From: Alphaproteobacteria bacterium
Lineage (GTDB): Bacteria > Pseudomonadota > Alphaproteobacteria > UBA8366
Length of the DNA: 5,458 nucleotides
Direction: 5' to 3'
NCBI GenBank assembly: GCA_030743445.1
Contig: JASLSL010000335.1
Location: 1 to 5,458, forward strand
The position numbers and the translations under genes were made by a program. Of the stretch, positions 5,263 to 5,458 are shown in pieces; positions within the stretch are counted from its first letter, which is position 1; the number at the start of each line of letters is the position of its first letter. Under the pieces are notes generated by a model. That model had not been told where the DNA came from. It did no database searches and saw only the letters and a program-made list of their open reading frames with translations.

Positions 5263-5458
5263 TCAGTAGGGAACCTCGCCCTCCAGGATCACCCGGTGCA
5301 TCACCCGGCCCGCGCCCATGTCGTAGTCGTGGTGGGCGATGTGTAAAACTGCGCGGTTGTCCCAGAGCAGCAGGTCGCCGGGCCGCCATTCGTGGCGATA
5401 GGTCACCTCGGGCCGGATCACGCGATCCAGCAACTCGTCGAGGAAAGCGAGGCTTTCG
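5263..5458 (-). CDS. TauD/TfdA-family Fe(II)/2-oxoglutarate dioxygenase, C-terminal part
   Basis: Reading from the right edge on the - strand, 64 complete codons end at TGA (5263-5265); the N-terminal three quarters or so lie outside the window. The visible end is typical of the TauD/TfdA family: EWRPGDLLLWDNRAVLHIA, then DYDMGAGRVMHRVILEGEVPY. His39 of this fragment (in NRAVLHIA) corresponds to the distal iron-binding histidine. Arg51 in RVMHR corresponds to the arginine that holds the 2-oxoglutarate carboxylate, and Arg55 to the nearby arginine that in TauD contacts the sulfonate. The HxD iron motif would be upstream. The family hydroxylates taurine, alkyl sulfates, 2,4-D and other substrates; this one's substrate cannot be told. 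The gene converges on the regulator gene with a 21-bp gap (5242-5262) in which I see no terminator hairpin. It is too short here to form an ATG-started frame. Confidence 0.88.
   Translation of the reverse strand, partial: ESLAFLDELLDRVIRPEVTYRHEWRPGDLLLWDNRAVLHIAHHDYDMGAGRVMHRVILEGEVPY

Overview
The window is GC-rich, densely packed and shows strong codon bias. It most resembles an alphaproteobacterial chromosome, possibly Rhodospirillales-like. The basis for this is GC-rich codon use, the kind of tetratricopeptide (TPR) protein found upstream of ispE, AceB-type malate synthase next to a short-chain fatty-acyl regulator (ScfR/RamB/PccR family), and a TauD/TfdA-type dioxygenase. The taxonomic placement is inference; there is no rRNA or other marker gene here.

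Left part, + strand (1-1767): three genes form a tight operon. They are the 3' end of a TPR protein, ispE (CDP-methylerythritol kinase of the MEP isoprenoid pathway) and a small thioredoxin-like [2Fe-2S] ferredoxin. Each junction is a 4-bp ATGA stop/start overlap, so the three are probably translationally coupled. A tRNA-Gln(UUG) gene with an encoded CCA follows at 1838-1913. It has a plausible promoter of its own, whose spacer contains a perfect 9-bp stem. A GC-rich hairpin at 1951-1982 separates the tRNA from the convergent malate synthase gene.

Right part: aceB (malate synthase A, - strand, 2018-3628) and an XRE/ScfR-type regulator gene (+ strand, 3772-5241) are divergent. They share a strikingly AT-rich intergenic region, about 28% G+C by hand count over 3661-3770. 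That region holds a sigma70-like promoter for the regulator, a perfect dyad in the promoter spacer, and a cluster of TTTGCAAA-like operator half-sites over the -10 element. The simplest model is a regulator that senses a short-chain acyl-CoA and controls both itself and malate synthase (glyoxylate shunt, C2 assimilation), as RamB does in corynebacteria. The right edge holds the C-terminal 64 residues of a TauD/TfdA Fe(II)/2-oxoglutarate dioxygenase on the - strand, convergent with the regulator gene and 21 bp from it.

No mobile element, CRISPR array or clearly new system is visible. The points most worth following are the aceB/regulator operator region and the coupling of ispE to a ferredoxin-like protein.
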